A stretch of DNA of 64,000 nucleotides, taken from Syngnathus acus (lineage: Eukaryota > Chordata > Actinopteri > Syngnathiformes > Syngnathidae). The translations under genes and the position numbers were made by a program. Of this stretch, positions 1 to 11,439 are shown piece after piece. Every line of letters begins with the position of its first letter. The first letter of the stretch is position 1. Location of the stretch: NCBI RefSeq assembly GCF_901709675.1, contig NC_051088.1, positions 16,854,193 to 16,918,192 of the forward strand, read 5' to 3'. The notes below the pieces were generated by a model, which was given only the letters and a program-made list of their open reading frames with translations, did not search any database and was not told the DNA's origin.

Positions 1-1
1 C

Positions 2-406
2 AAGCTTGTGATGTGTTGTTTGCACATGGACGCAAACCACAGCAGCTGCGGCAGCCCTAAAGTTCAACTTATATTTAGCATCCCTTTTGTTGTCTTTTGG
101 AGCATGCCATCATTTCAACGCCAACTGAAAAGTCGCCTTGTGCTCGCTGAGGTCAAACCTCGCTCAAGTCGACCGCTTCTTTTCTTAGGCGAGAGGAATC
201 GATCCCACTGTGCGTATAGTTTGGACTCGAAAAGCGACTCTGGTTACCACTCAGGATGGTCAGCGCTCGATAATCTTCCTGTAAACACTTTACACACAGC
301 TCCGGTTACACAAGTGACGGGCACTCGTCTTCTCATCATGAAACCATTTGAAGCTTTTTTGTGGGGTTTTGTTAAATGGTGCACTCGGCAGGAAAGCTGT
401 TGTTAA
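2..406 (+). other. Possible 3'-terminal exon or 3' UTR of an upstream gene
   Basis: A reading frame is open from the left edge of the window to a stop at 404-406 (about 134 codons). I do not recognise the translation. The part from about base 100 to 330, which contains the residues DSKSDSGYHSG, looks more protein-like than the rest. An AATAAA signal follows at 442-447 and another at 796-801, which would fit the end of a plus-strand transcript entering from the left. It could equally be an untranslated 3' end or a chance open frame. Confidence 0.2.
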
Positions 407-1369
407 ATCCCATTGTTTTATGTATTCGGTCACTTTGCACGAATAAATGTGACTTCTAATGTGAATGGAATGGGTCTGGACAAAATTTGAACCAATCGCA
501 TGAGTACCTTTTAATTAGCGATACGATATCCTCAACTTCACTGTCGCCACGGTTAGCATGTCCCTGTGTTTTGGTCACGTGAGATGCGGTAGTCACAGAC
601 GTAATGTATCTCTGTCTGTAGCCATGTTTGCCGTGTGAAAAGGTGGAGAGAAGTAAAACAGCCAAGGGCAAGATCATTGATCTATGATCTGGTTTTTCTG
701 TTTATACACAGGGATGATTTTATTCACTTTGAATATTTGCACTCTATTTAAATGATGCAGCTGGGTCTGCTGTGTTTGTATAAGATGTGAGCTTTAATAA
801 AGCCAGAGCAGTCACTCATAACTTTTTTCTTTTTGTACAGTCAACGTAGTGTTGTAAGAGTATCAAGCAAATTACGCATTATCAGCTTTCAGAGTGACAA
901 TAATAATCGGATCAGTTTAGATTCAGTAACAGATGATCCTCGAGGCTGCAGTAAAGGAATCGGATATGGAAAAGTGTTATCGAGCCACACCTAGTTCTGA
1001 CGCCCCTTTTGTCCCACAGCCCAAAATCTCGGGCTGTGAGGGCTATGAAATCTACCGTAAATAGAGAGCAAATCGTGTGTGTGCGTGTAGGTGTGTTTGT
1101 GTGTATATGTAATTTATATTGTAAATTATAATATCTATATTTATATTTTTTTCCCCCAAAAAATCTCACACCACGCCACCAAACAAAAGGTCACAAGAAA
1201 CATTTATACTGAAATAATGACAATCTTGTCTTTACTCAAGAATTTGCTTTACACGGTGTGAAACTTGAGTCTGTTTCGTCGAGCACAAAGCTGTTATTCA
1301 TTTGAATGAATAGAAACAGGAGCCGGACAAACACGACGCAATGACGAACGTTCCCGTGTGCCGTTCCAG
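407..1369 (+). other. Upstream flank and 5' leader region of nckap5l
   Basis: No gene was recognised here. Two AATAAA motifs (442-447 and 796-801) suggest polyadenylation of a plus-strand transcript from the left. Bases 1072-1110 are a TG-rich simple stretch. The nckap5l leader or promoter should lie in the last few hundred bases, but I see no clear TATA box or CpG-dense core that fixes a transcription start. Confidence 0.4.
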
Positions 1370-4300
1370 ATGAGAATAATGTCGGATGAGGCGGAGCAGC
1401 GAATGTGCGACGAGGACTTCTGCTCGGACGAGGAGGGCGAGGAGGCGGACGTGGAGTCGTACCTGGAGGACAACAGCAGCGAACTCATGGACCGGCTCAA
1501 GGAGCTGGAGGTGAGCAAAAGAGACTTTTAAACAGTCCCAAGAGCTGTTTGCATCAACCTCAGAGTCAAGTGAGCACTGAGTGTCGCAGGCTGTCATCAC
1601 CAGGCCGCAACAGACACACTGGAAGAGTCACAGAAAGGCATACAACGGGACGTCCTTGCAAATTTTCATTGATCCTGTTGTGAATTCTTCTGTTAAACTT
1701 CTTTTAGAGAAGTAAAGGTTGTGCCAAAAGCAAGCGCATTCATATATTTCAATAAGATCAAATGCAATGCCTTTTAATGTTAGTGATGAGCACAGCAAAT
1801 GAAAATGACTTTTTTTTCTCTCATTGAGTGACATAATTTGTTATTTCTCTTTCAGGCAGAAAATTCTGCTCTGGTGCTGGCGAATGAGAGTCAGAGAGAA
1901 GCGTACGAAAGATGTCTGGACGAGGTGATGTCGCCTGAAAACTCAAATGTTAAATCTTTGTGTGGAGAGTCAAATAAAAGATCATTTTGCTTGCAGGTGG
2001 CCAACCATGTGGTCCAAGCTCTCCTCAATCAGAAGGTAGCCTCCGCTCGCATTAGCAGTGACGTCTTTGTGAGTCTGCTCCTCTGTGAACGTGTGTATGT
2101 GTTTGATGGAACAGGATCTGAGGGAAGAGTGCATCAAGTTGAAGATGTTGGTGTTTGACCTGGAGAAGCAGAACCGAGCACTTTGCGAGCTTTTTCAGCA
2201 GAAGCTGCCCAATCATCCCACTGCTCACTACCAGGTGACTGTCAAATTTGTTTGTTGCAATACACCTGAGGGCACAAACACTCACTCTGGGGAAAAAAAA
2301 AGTACTCCAAGTTTGGCCGCCCACGGTGTAAATAGCAACTGACTCATGTCTGCCTGCCTCCAGGTCCAGGCGGGACCACTCCCAGACTACAATGCACAGC
2401 TGCACAATGACTCCGCCAAACACTTGGAGGCTGCTCAGACCGAAGCACAAGCCAAGGTGATTATGTGAAGCCGCAATCTGAAGCCTGGGACATTTGTGCC
2501 TCTATTGTTTGTCAAAAGGCTAATCTCCCTCGCACTCCTTTCCTGTTCGCGTGCACTCAAAGGTCTTTTGTGACGCTGATAGAATTCTCCTTCTGTCCTG
2601 TCCAAAGGGGAACGGCTACCGCACTCAGCACTCTTCTCCGGGCCCTCGGGCTGCTGCCGCCTCCTCCATGGAGGCTCTTTCTCCCTTCTTTAAGAAGAAA
2701 GCACACATCTTGGAAGTCCTGCGCAAAATGGAGGAAACGGACCCTCTTAAGTTCCACCCGGCCACGGCCAGCTTGTCTTTCTCCGACTACAGCCAGGTGC
2801 TTGTGTCCACAGAGGCCGTGTTGGCCTCAGCGGACACGCTACAGTGCAAATCCCAGCACGTGCGCTGCCACTGCTGCCGCCCTGATGCAGAGGCACTCCA
2901 ACACATCAACGGGGATGGGGCGCTGATGTGCGAGGCGGGGAACACCTGCTGTTTACACTGCAAGAGGAGCCCAGACGGAGCTCCCAAGCCATGCGCCGCC
3001 CACCCCTGCGCCACGCCCTGCAGCGTGTCTGCGGCCGCTACCAACGAATGTCCCGCCAAGAGCCGAACGACGGAATGTGTCCAGCTGTCCAAGCAATGCG
3101 CCAAGAATGACTCGCACTTGAAACCAACAAATGATTCCGGCGCTGCCGATCAGATCCTGGAGGGAGTGGAGCAAAAGCAGGACATCCAAGAACTCACTGG
3201 CTTCTTTCCAGCCCCCCAGCTCCCTGATTCAGAAGGCACCCACGTTTCCCACTGTGACCCCGAGGCAGGCGATGGTGTTTCGAGCAGCTCCACTCTCGAC
3301 AGCGCGTCCAACGATACTTTATCCGCCCCGGAGAAAGATGGCGGCGATCTGGAGGCAGTGCGAGCTGGCGCTTCTGTGAGCCCGAGCCCCTCCTGCCTCA
3401 ATGACGTCAAAAACGCCGCCATCAACTCCCCGTCCAAACTGCTCAAGTTCCTCAAGATTCCTTCCATAGGGGACAAGTGTCAGGCCTCAAGTCCCGCCGT
3501 CCGCCTAAGCCCCCAACTCACCCGAAGCTCCAGAATCCCTTGTCGCACCAACAACTACGAGGTGTATCACTCTCCTGTTCCCACCCGTCGAGCCACCACC
3601 ACAGAGCGATGCAGGCAGCCGCCGCCGCCGCCCACCAGGTCCGAGTCGTACCCTGCCACGCACTCGGCACCCACCTCCCCCCCGCAACCCGATGACGCCT
3701 GCCCTGCACCTGCTAAAGACACCGGTTACAGCTTCTCTGCAGCCAACACTAAGATGAGTGCTCCCTCATCCACAGTCTCCTCTTCCTCCTCCAAACCAGC
3801 TCCCAGTATTCCGCATTATGAAAATATTTGTGACCTGACCCCTAACCCACGTCCGGAGGAGCCCACTCACGCTCTGGAGAAAAGAATCACTCTTCCATCT
3901 CAAACGAAAACCAACGGTGGCGATAGGAAACTGGTTAAATCGCTTCCCGAGAGCGTCCTCGCTGCGTCTCCTCAGCGAAAGCAGTCGTCGTCCTCTTCGT
4001 CAGAGTCCACGTCAGATGACGAAGAAGATTCCGACAGTCCGGTTTGGGTGAACCACCACAGCTTGCCCAACCCTAGCGCACAGTGCAGAGTCGACCGCTC
4101 GCAGATCCGAGACGAGCTCGTCGGGCAGAGCTGCGAGGCTGCCCAGCCGCCACTTCCATCCAGAAGGAACGACTCATCTTCCATCCCCAAGAGGCCCACG
4201 CCGGGCGCCGCTGCAAGGTCACAGACCGATTCCAGTCACCACGCCTTCAAAGACAGACTGGCTGCGCTGGGCAAGCTGAGGAGTTCAGAGGACTTACAGG

Positions 4301-7300
4301 GAGGCACAAAGCCGGGGGACGTGGCCGACGAGGCCGTCGAGGATAGGGGTAAGACGGCGGAGAGGCACATTGAGCTGCACAAGGAGGAGCAGAGACATTC
4401 CAAATACACCGACTCGTTAGATGGGAAAGGTCGAGGTGGCGGCGGGGGGTTGAAGTACCCCACTCAGCCTTACGAACAAGGGGGGAAGTCTCCCATCTCC
4501 TCCGGTCTGGTTAAACAGGAGCTATGTGTGAGCTCCAAGAGCAAGATTGGCCTGCTGTCGCCTAACGCCGATGCTCCGCAGGTACTGCGGAACAACATCA
4601 AGTGTCCCGCCTCGCTCAACCTGCCCTACAACGTGAAAGCCGCTACTCAAAGTGGCAACAGTCCCAACAAAATCCATCCGAAGTCGCCGTCCAAACCTTG
4701 TCAGGGTCCCTCAGTCCACAAATCAGGAAAAGCCACAGACGCCCCGCGGTATTCCTCCAAGTCGGAAGAGAGAACCAAAGTTAGCGGTAAAGGTAAAAAG
4801 AACCCAATGTTCGGAGACAGCCTGCCGCCGCCTCCTCCCAAGCCTCCGACATCTGAAGGCGAAAACGCACCGCCGCCCGTGCCCAGCCCGCAGTCGGCCA
4901 TCGAGCAGAAGGTGATGAAGGGCATCGAGGAGAACATGCTCAAGCTCCAAGAGCAGGACCGAGGGGCGCAGCCCAGCGAGGCCAGGCAGAAGGCCACCAA
5001 CGGGATCGCCAGCTGGTTCGGGCGCAAGAAGAGCAAGCTGCCCGCCCTGAGCCGCAAGGCGGACGCCGTCAAAGCCAAAGACGAGAAACGGGAGTGGAAG
5101 ATCAACATCCCGTCGGTGGGCAGGGACTCGGTCAAGATGGCCAGCAGGTGTCGAGAAGGAGTGGAAGGCCTGAACATTTCCACGCTGATGGAGAAGGCCG
5201 AGGGCCTGCGGAGGGCGCTGGAGGAAGAGAGAGCGTACGTGGAGAGGTCGGGCAGGGGTCACTCATGTGAGGTGGTGATGGACCAGGCTCAGGGACAGTT
5301 GGCCGTCATGTACCGGGGCGGCCGCTCCGACAACTTTATGCAGCAGCTGCTCAACAGGTGTGGAGATTGTCTCTTCTTTACATTTGCTCATTTCATATGT
5401 TCCAAACTTTGCTTTGACATCCATCCTCATTTTAAAAACATCCCTCTTGGGTTGACTGCAAACTAAAATGTCCAAAATTGTTCATCGAATCTGGTGCTTG
5501 TAGAGTTGATGGCAAGGAAGCCGTCAGTGTGCCGCAGCGGAGGCTCTCGTTCGACTGCAAGACGTCCAGGCCCGTATTCGGTCAGCAAAGCGACATGGTC
5601 CTGGCTCACGCCGGCGGCGGAGGGGATAACGTGGAACAGGTTGGTCGGCGTGGTTTTCTCCGCTTGGAGTTTCTCCTTTCATTCCTGGAAAACAACGCGT
5701 TCGCTTTTGTCATGCAGACGTCCCATCGAACAGCCAAGATGACTTCGGATGAGAACCTCGCCATTTCGGGTCATTCGCAACACTTTTCAGGTGAGATGAG
5801 ATGTCAAGTCAAAGTGGTATTAAGTGCTGTACATACGTAATAAAGTGCCAACCCACATATACGTATGTACTATCCAACTCCAGTGATGATGATGTCATTG
5901 CTTTATTTGTGACAGATTCAAATGTCCAACAGCTATTGTCGATTGCCGTTCTGGTTCTATTGGTCGTCTGATTTTCTTTCTTTTAAACCCATGCCGATAA
6001 ATGCCAAATATCGATGCTGATCATTCAGCTTGGCCGAAACACAATCTGTCTAATTTTCTCACAATAATAAATGTTAGGGATTGTAACGTAACAGTGCAAG
6101 TCGGGTTTTTCAGCAAATACTAAAGGATGGGATGAAAAATGTGTTTTGTGGTGACAGTCTAAAAAGCTTAATATGAAAAACAAAAAAGATCTGAGGCTTA
6201 GTGGGGACAATGTGGGTAATACTGAGGTTATTGATTTGATATCTTTAAAGGTGGGCATGAGTACATTTTGGTGATGACTGATCACAGACATTTTCTTTTC
6301 TATCGCTTCATCTCGTCTTGTCACCGCAGGTTCCGGTGCGTCCACGTACACGCTGGACAGCGGCATCGGCACGTTCCCGCTCCCTGACTGCAGCGGTGGC
6401 GGCGGGGCAACGGGACGAAGCCTGTCCAAGAACAGAGCCGAGCAGCGGCCCTCGGGCTCGCCGGGGAGGGCCGGGCGACGGGCCCGCACCTTGGACCGGG
6501 AACCCACGTCGCAGGACGAGTGCTATGCAGCTCACAAGCAGCCCCTTCCCAATCCGCAGCAGGCTTCCAAAATGGAGGGAAGAGGCTCAGCTGGCGTTAT
6601 CCGTGAAGGTAAACGTGCATGCATTTATGCAGTTGTGGCAAGGGCTGCAACTAACAATTACCACATAAGCTAACCTGACATGCAAAAAAAAAAAAGATTT
6701 GGAATTCAGTCGAACAGTGTTATTTTCAGCAATAGGTGAGCATCGGCATTGAGCCGATAACAGTCTTATTCCAAGGTATTGGGTATTCCGCTAGAACCAG
6801 CGATCACTTGCAGATGTTTTATTGTCAGGAACTAAAAGGCATGCGTGGCTGCACAGCCATTTTCGGCTCTCTCCAGAGATGTTGGATCAGATTCAAGGCT
6901 GGGCTCTGGCTGGGCCACTCAAGGACGTTTGTAGAGTTGTCCTGAATCCACTCCATTGTTGTCTTGGCTGTGTGCTTACAGTCGTTGTCCTCTCGGATGG
7001 TAAACTTTGTCCTGTGCTCATTGAAAGCTTCCAAGCAGCACTTTTTTCTCCCTGTACCCTTCCATAAATGTGTGCCTCGAGACAATCCCGTCTCAGCGGT
7101 CAGCAGACAATTCATGCTTCGTTTGGGGTCTGATATGCATTGTCACCTGTGGGACCTTATGTATATCGACCAATGCGTGCCTTTCCAAATCAACATCTCT
7201 GATGTATATTCATGTGTCCTTCCAAAGAGCCCCACGGAGCGCACATGTTCTCTCCTCGCTCTAAGACGTGGACCTTCCCCAACCTCAAGACTCCGGCAGG

Positions 7301-8383
7301 CCCTGCAGACGTGTACCTGGCTGTGGAGGAGGAAGACGAGGAGGTGGTGTCCTTCGGCACACCCTTCAGAGCGGTAAGCACTTTTCATCATTACCAATAA
7401 AAATGACAAAAATGTATTGCTAGAGCAGGGAGAAAAAAAAACGTTCAACAGACAATGACACCCCGAGTGTGATTTGAGTTGATATTTTTTTCTATTTGCA
7501 TATCATATGAACAGTGTGAGTGCTTAGACGTGTACAGAGGCACAGGCGAGGCACCTGATTTTCTAAATTAAGCTTCTCTTTTACCATAGATTATATCTGT
7601 AGTGTCACTTGAAAGCGAGGCAGGGATAGAGATGGGTCCTCCGCTTCTTACATCATCTTAAAACACAGAAGTACTTCTTCGCTGAGGAATAATTCATCAG
7701 CAGGATGTGAATAATGCAGATTGCTTTAACCCGCTTCATGTGTGTTCCCGCCCCAGTGTTACATAAGACCAGAAAAATCAGTCGCGGATGTGCCGACTTC
7801 ATCCACTTCTTAAAAGGAGCCCAATTATAGAAACAGTCAATACTACAAAAAAAACATAACAGTATAATAGTGTTCCATTTACATCATCAAGGGGGTTCAC
7901 AATATTTTCAAATACTACAACAAAAATCTATAAACTAAAAAAAGATATATATCTACACTCAGTGTATGCTCATCAATTTGTAAAGATTGCCGAAATTGAT
8001 TTGTGTAAAAAAGACCAAATTTGGATAAAGGAAGTTCTGCCTCTACATCAGCAAAATGTAGGTCAGTGCGTGGGATGTGTTTGCTTGCTCAAAGTCCTCC
8101 TTGATGTCTTGTTCCTCTCCAGAGCTTGAAAGCCAGCGGCCCATCATCCAGCCGTGCAGCAGAGCCGGGCAGCCTGCCCGTGCCGACCCAGTCGGGATTG
8201 AACCGCCGAGGAAAGACCCGTGCCGCCGGCGTTACGGAAATGAGTCGGGACACCGGGCTCGAGCTGCTCAGGGAGCGGCCGGAGGAGGCCTTGTCGCCCG
8301 GCCGGCCGCAGGTTCTGGAGACTCCTGAATCCCTTAGCGACTCGCTCTACGATAGTCTGTCTTCGTGCGGCAGCCAAGGATGA
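1370..8383 (+). CDS. nckap5l: NCK-associated protein 5-like (11 coding exons)
   Basis: Coding exons are 1370-1510, 1856-1924, 1997-2035, 2115-2234, 2364-2456, 2608-5357, 5504-5639, 5718-5790, 6330-6608, 7228-7373 and 8123-8383. They sum to 4107 bp (1368 aa plus stop), with phases agreeing at every border. The family (human about 1330 aa) associates with centrosomes and microtubules and promotes microtubule bundling and stability. Visible homology includes an N-terminal coiled-coil region (ENSALVLANESQREAYERC, then VANHVVQALLNQK, residues about 49-123), the SPFFKKKAHILEVL block near residue 180, the SWFGRKKSKLPALSRK block near 955, FMQQLLNRVDGK near 1065 and the ending SLSDSLYDSLSSCGSQG. The giant exon 6 is proline/serine rich and apparently disordered. 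The start was chosen at 1370; ATG 1379 in the same frame is an alternative. The exon 7 donor (GTTGGT) is weak but is supported by phase and by homology on both sides. Family assignment is very secure. Confidence 0.95.
6824..7195 (-). mobile_element. Tc1/mariner-like transposon remnant in nckap5l intron 9
   Basis: The minus-strand translation contains a recognisable Tc1 transposase C-terminal block: DNDCKHTAKTTMEW, then VLEWPSQSPALN, then HLWREPKMAV. It resembles the usual DNDPKHTAK...WPSQSPDLNPIEHLWR pattern of teleost Tc1 elements. Key acidic and proline positions are altered (SPALN instead of SPDLN) and no full-length frame is present, so it is dead. The sequence to about 7195 resembles the non-coding end of the same family. 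It ends about 30 bases before the acceptor of nckap5l exon 10. Confidence 0.75.
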
Positions 8384-9456
8384 TTCGGTCGCTCGTGCCG
8401 ACAGAAGAGTCAAAATTGGCATGATCCGGATCTTGAAGGAAACTCTTAAAATGAATGAGGATGACAACCACCATCAACCAGACTTCTCGTCCTCAGGATC
8501 TCCAAACAAAGTGAAGCCAAACCCACCAAAATGATGGCGAGGTGTGTACAGGACTGCAAACGCATGAGCGAGCGAGTTAACCAATAGCACAAGTGGCGCT
8601 CAGATAGTGTCGACTTCATCCTCATCATCGTCAATCATCCTGGTTCTTGAGGTGTATCCAGGACACATTTCACTACATCATGTACTTGAAGAAAAAGGCA
8701 GTGCTACTAAGGTGAAAAAAAAGAAGAAAAAAAAGAATGTTCATGTATTTTTTTTTTTTCTGTTCAACTCAATTTCAGTGTACAAATGATTTTATTGATC
8801 ATGTTGATTTGATATTTTTTGCGACCACGAAGGTTTGTGAAAAAAATGTCTGTCTGAAACCACAATGCATTTAAACGTAATATATACCAGCAATAATAAC
8901 AAAGAGAAATGGCTACGCTATTCAATGAATATTTCTATTATTTATTTATTATTTTAAATGTACGTCATTCTCATCTTTTTGTAATCTTTAGGTGAAAATT
9001 CAAGTCTTCTGGCTTAGTTTAGGTCCCTATTTTTAATGTCAATATGTGTTGCTGTTTATTCCTTAGGTGATAGCTCCCCTGTATGTACTGCCCTTTTTCA
9101 ACTTTCTATTAAAAAGCTTTTCATTTAGTTCTTGTATGCATTTATTAGCTTGCCCTGACTTTTTGTTTGACACAATTGCACTATTATTCCACAAGGTGGC
9201 ACAATGATGGGTAAACACCATTTTCCAATACTGTAAAACTTGTTTATGAAACTCTGACATTTTAACTGGCAGTTTTGCACGCTTACTGTTGTTGGCTATG
9301 ATATACTGTGAGATGTTTTCAGGTGGTTACGTCACTTTAATTGTGAGTTTGCACCCTCACATGTCATGTGAAGTCATCATCACATTCAAAAACAGAAAAA
9401 GTCAATTGTGTGTATATGGGGATTTATATAGTCTAATGATGTTATATGGTAATAAA
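8384..9456 (+). other. nckap5l: nckap5l 3' UTR with candidate poly(A) signal
   Basis: This is non-coding sequence following the stop at 8381-8383. An AATAAA at 9451-9456 is the candidate polyadenylation signal; nothing upstream in this stretch is as clear. Bases 8384 to about 8516 and about 8936 to 9150 are also found, inverted and diverged, at 14654-15011. Confidence 0.5.
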
Positions 9457-11421
9457 TTGCAAGAAGTCAAATTTATATCAATATATTATTGACGGTAAGT
9501 GACACACAGCTCTGTAAAAAGACCACTTAAATGATATTGCCGAAACGTAGGCCTTTGTTTTTGGGGGGGGAATGAAAATCTGCTCCAATGATCTTGCATT
9601 GTGTTACAGCGAATTGTCTCGGATTCTCACTTTCTATTCGACACATGAAGATAGATAGATTCCAAGTGACCGAAAGTTGAATTGTACAGATTTTCAGGTG
9701 GCCACGAACGCACCAGCAATGTAATGACGTCACGGTACAACAGCGTTGCGGCAGCCATTTTAGGTGACCAAAGGCGAGCACTTACTTAGCTTCACGCAGG
9801 TCTTACTTGTGTACAAAAACTGGCCAGGTAGTTGTTTATCGGCTTCTGTGATGTTATTTGCGTCCTTTAAACATTCACGTTGTTAATCTTACGTCTCCTC
9901 TAGATAAATTAAAGACGTCATTATCGTCGTCGTATTACACATGACACTTGTTGGTGTGTTTTTCTTCTTCATTATACCGGAAGTTTTCTTAACATCAGCT
10001 TTATTGAGTACAAATATACAAGAGTATAGAATAGCAGAACACACATATAATGGTAACCACTCTACATACATATAAACAAGTAAATTAGAGAGGCAAGAAA
10101 GATATAGGTGATTAAGGGGCTCGAGATTATTTCTTGTGGATTTGTGACTACATCCAAATTTAACAACCAAGACTTGGTCGTTAAATTGCCAACTTTACCA
10201 GCGAGTATAAAACGTTGCCAAAATGAAAGAAAACGGTGATAATAATTATAATACCTTAACCTCTATATTGTCATATTTGGACGGTCCAGCATGCCTCCTA
10301 AAATTTATTTTGGTGAGAGTTTGAATTTGGAGTTGATCAAATTATTTAGGTCAGTACCAAAACAACCACCAAAGGGGGACAGTCAGGTGTTGTGGCGTGC
10401 ACGTCTCTGGGCGTTTCTATGGTGACATCACTGTACTGTGTGCGCGTGCGTGTGTTTGTGTGACACGTCCTGGCTTTCAGACGCGACTCAAAGCGAAAGA
10501 AGGGAGTAAAAGAATCCACGAAAGGCCTACAAAACGAACCGAATCGCAGGGCGTCAGGAGCACCGATCAGGTGAATCACACACAATATACCGTCGGGACC
10601 CCTTGACATATTGCTTGAGTGGCTTGACGTTTGTGGTTTTCGATTTAATTGTCGAAGTATGGGATTTGTGGTCGCGCTAGCCGACGTTAGCTTGGAAGGC
10701 TATTAATAACACACAGCAGACGACCAACAAGCAAACTGTGGTTAGCAACGCACACACCCAAACACAGAAGTTGTGGGCGTCCTTTGTGCTAGTTTTTCTA
10801 ATTTACACAAACAAACGCAATTACATATGATCACGTTCGTTGTGTCTTGCGTGCTGCTGACGAACAAGATTCAACATCGACAACATGGATTAAAAGCACT
10901 CAATTCAAAGCAGCTAACAACGAAAGTACCGTTTGCGTTTCTCGTAGTACGTGACTCCGATTGTTCATGCTTCCGCCATTTGTACATTCAGAGGAATCGT
11001 TGCACCGTCAACGTATATAACTCACGCCAAGCAATTCGAAAACTCATCGTTACGCGTTAGGTTACTGGAGTAAAATAACAAGATGTACAATTTCGCTTTC
11101 AATTTCTTGGGGCCTCATTTACTTTAGGTAATGGTGAAGTGTTGGCTCTGATTTGAACGGTGTTTTCTATTTTGCCGCGATCGGCCGTGAATTGGTTGTT
11201 GAATATTTTCAGAATTCTGTCATCCTCCATGAAAGCAGACTGATTACCTGTGTGGCTGCAAACGTGCTTTTACTTTGGAGAACAATGATGCAGTTATTGC
11301 ATCAACAATCAGTCACTCATTCCTCACTCCAAAATCACAACGAAATGATTTTTAATGGACATTTTCAGGAAGTATTTAGGAAGATGGCAAAACAGTTTCT
11401 AATTTGTTTGTCTTTACCCAG
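9457..11421. other. Intergenic region with probable tmbim6 promoter/leader
   Basis: No coding exon is recognised. A full CRE-like palindrome TGACGTCA lies at 9725-9732, followed by a GCAGCCATTTT motif that resembles a YY1 site. A candidate non-coding first exon of tmbim6 could end at the GATCAG/GTGAAT junction near 10569-10570, before the coding exon acceptor at 11420-11421. The interval 9540-9780 may be an old repeat, so the CRE may not belong to the tmbim6 promoter. Confidence 0.35.
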
Positions 11422-11439
11422 ATATCATCTTCTTGCACC

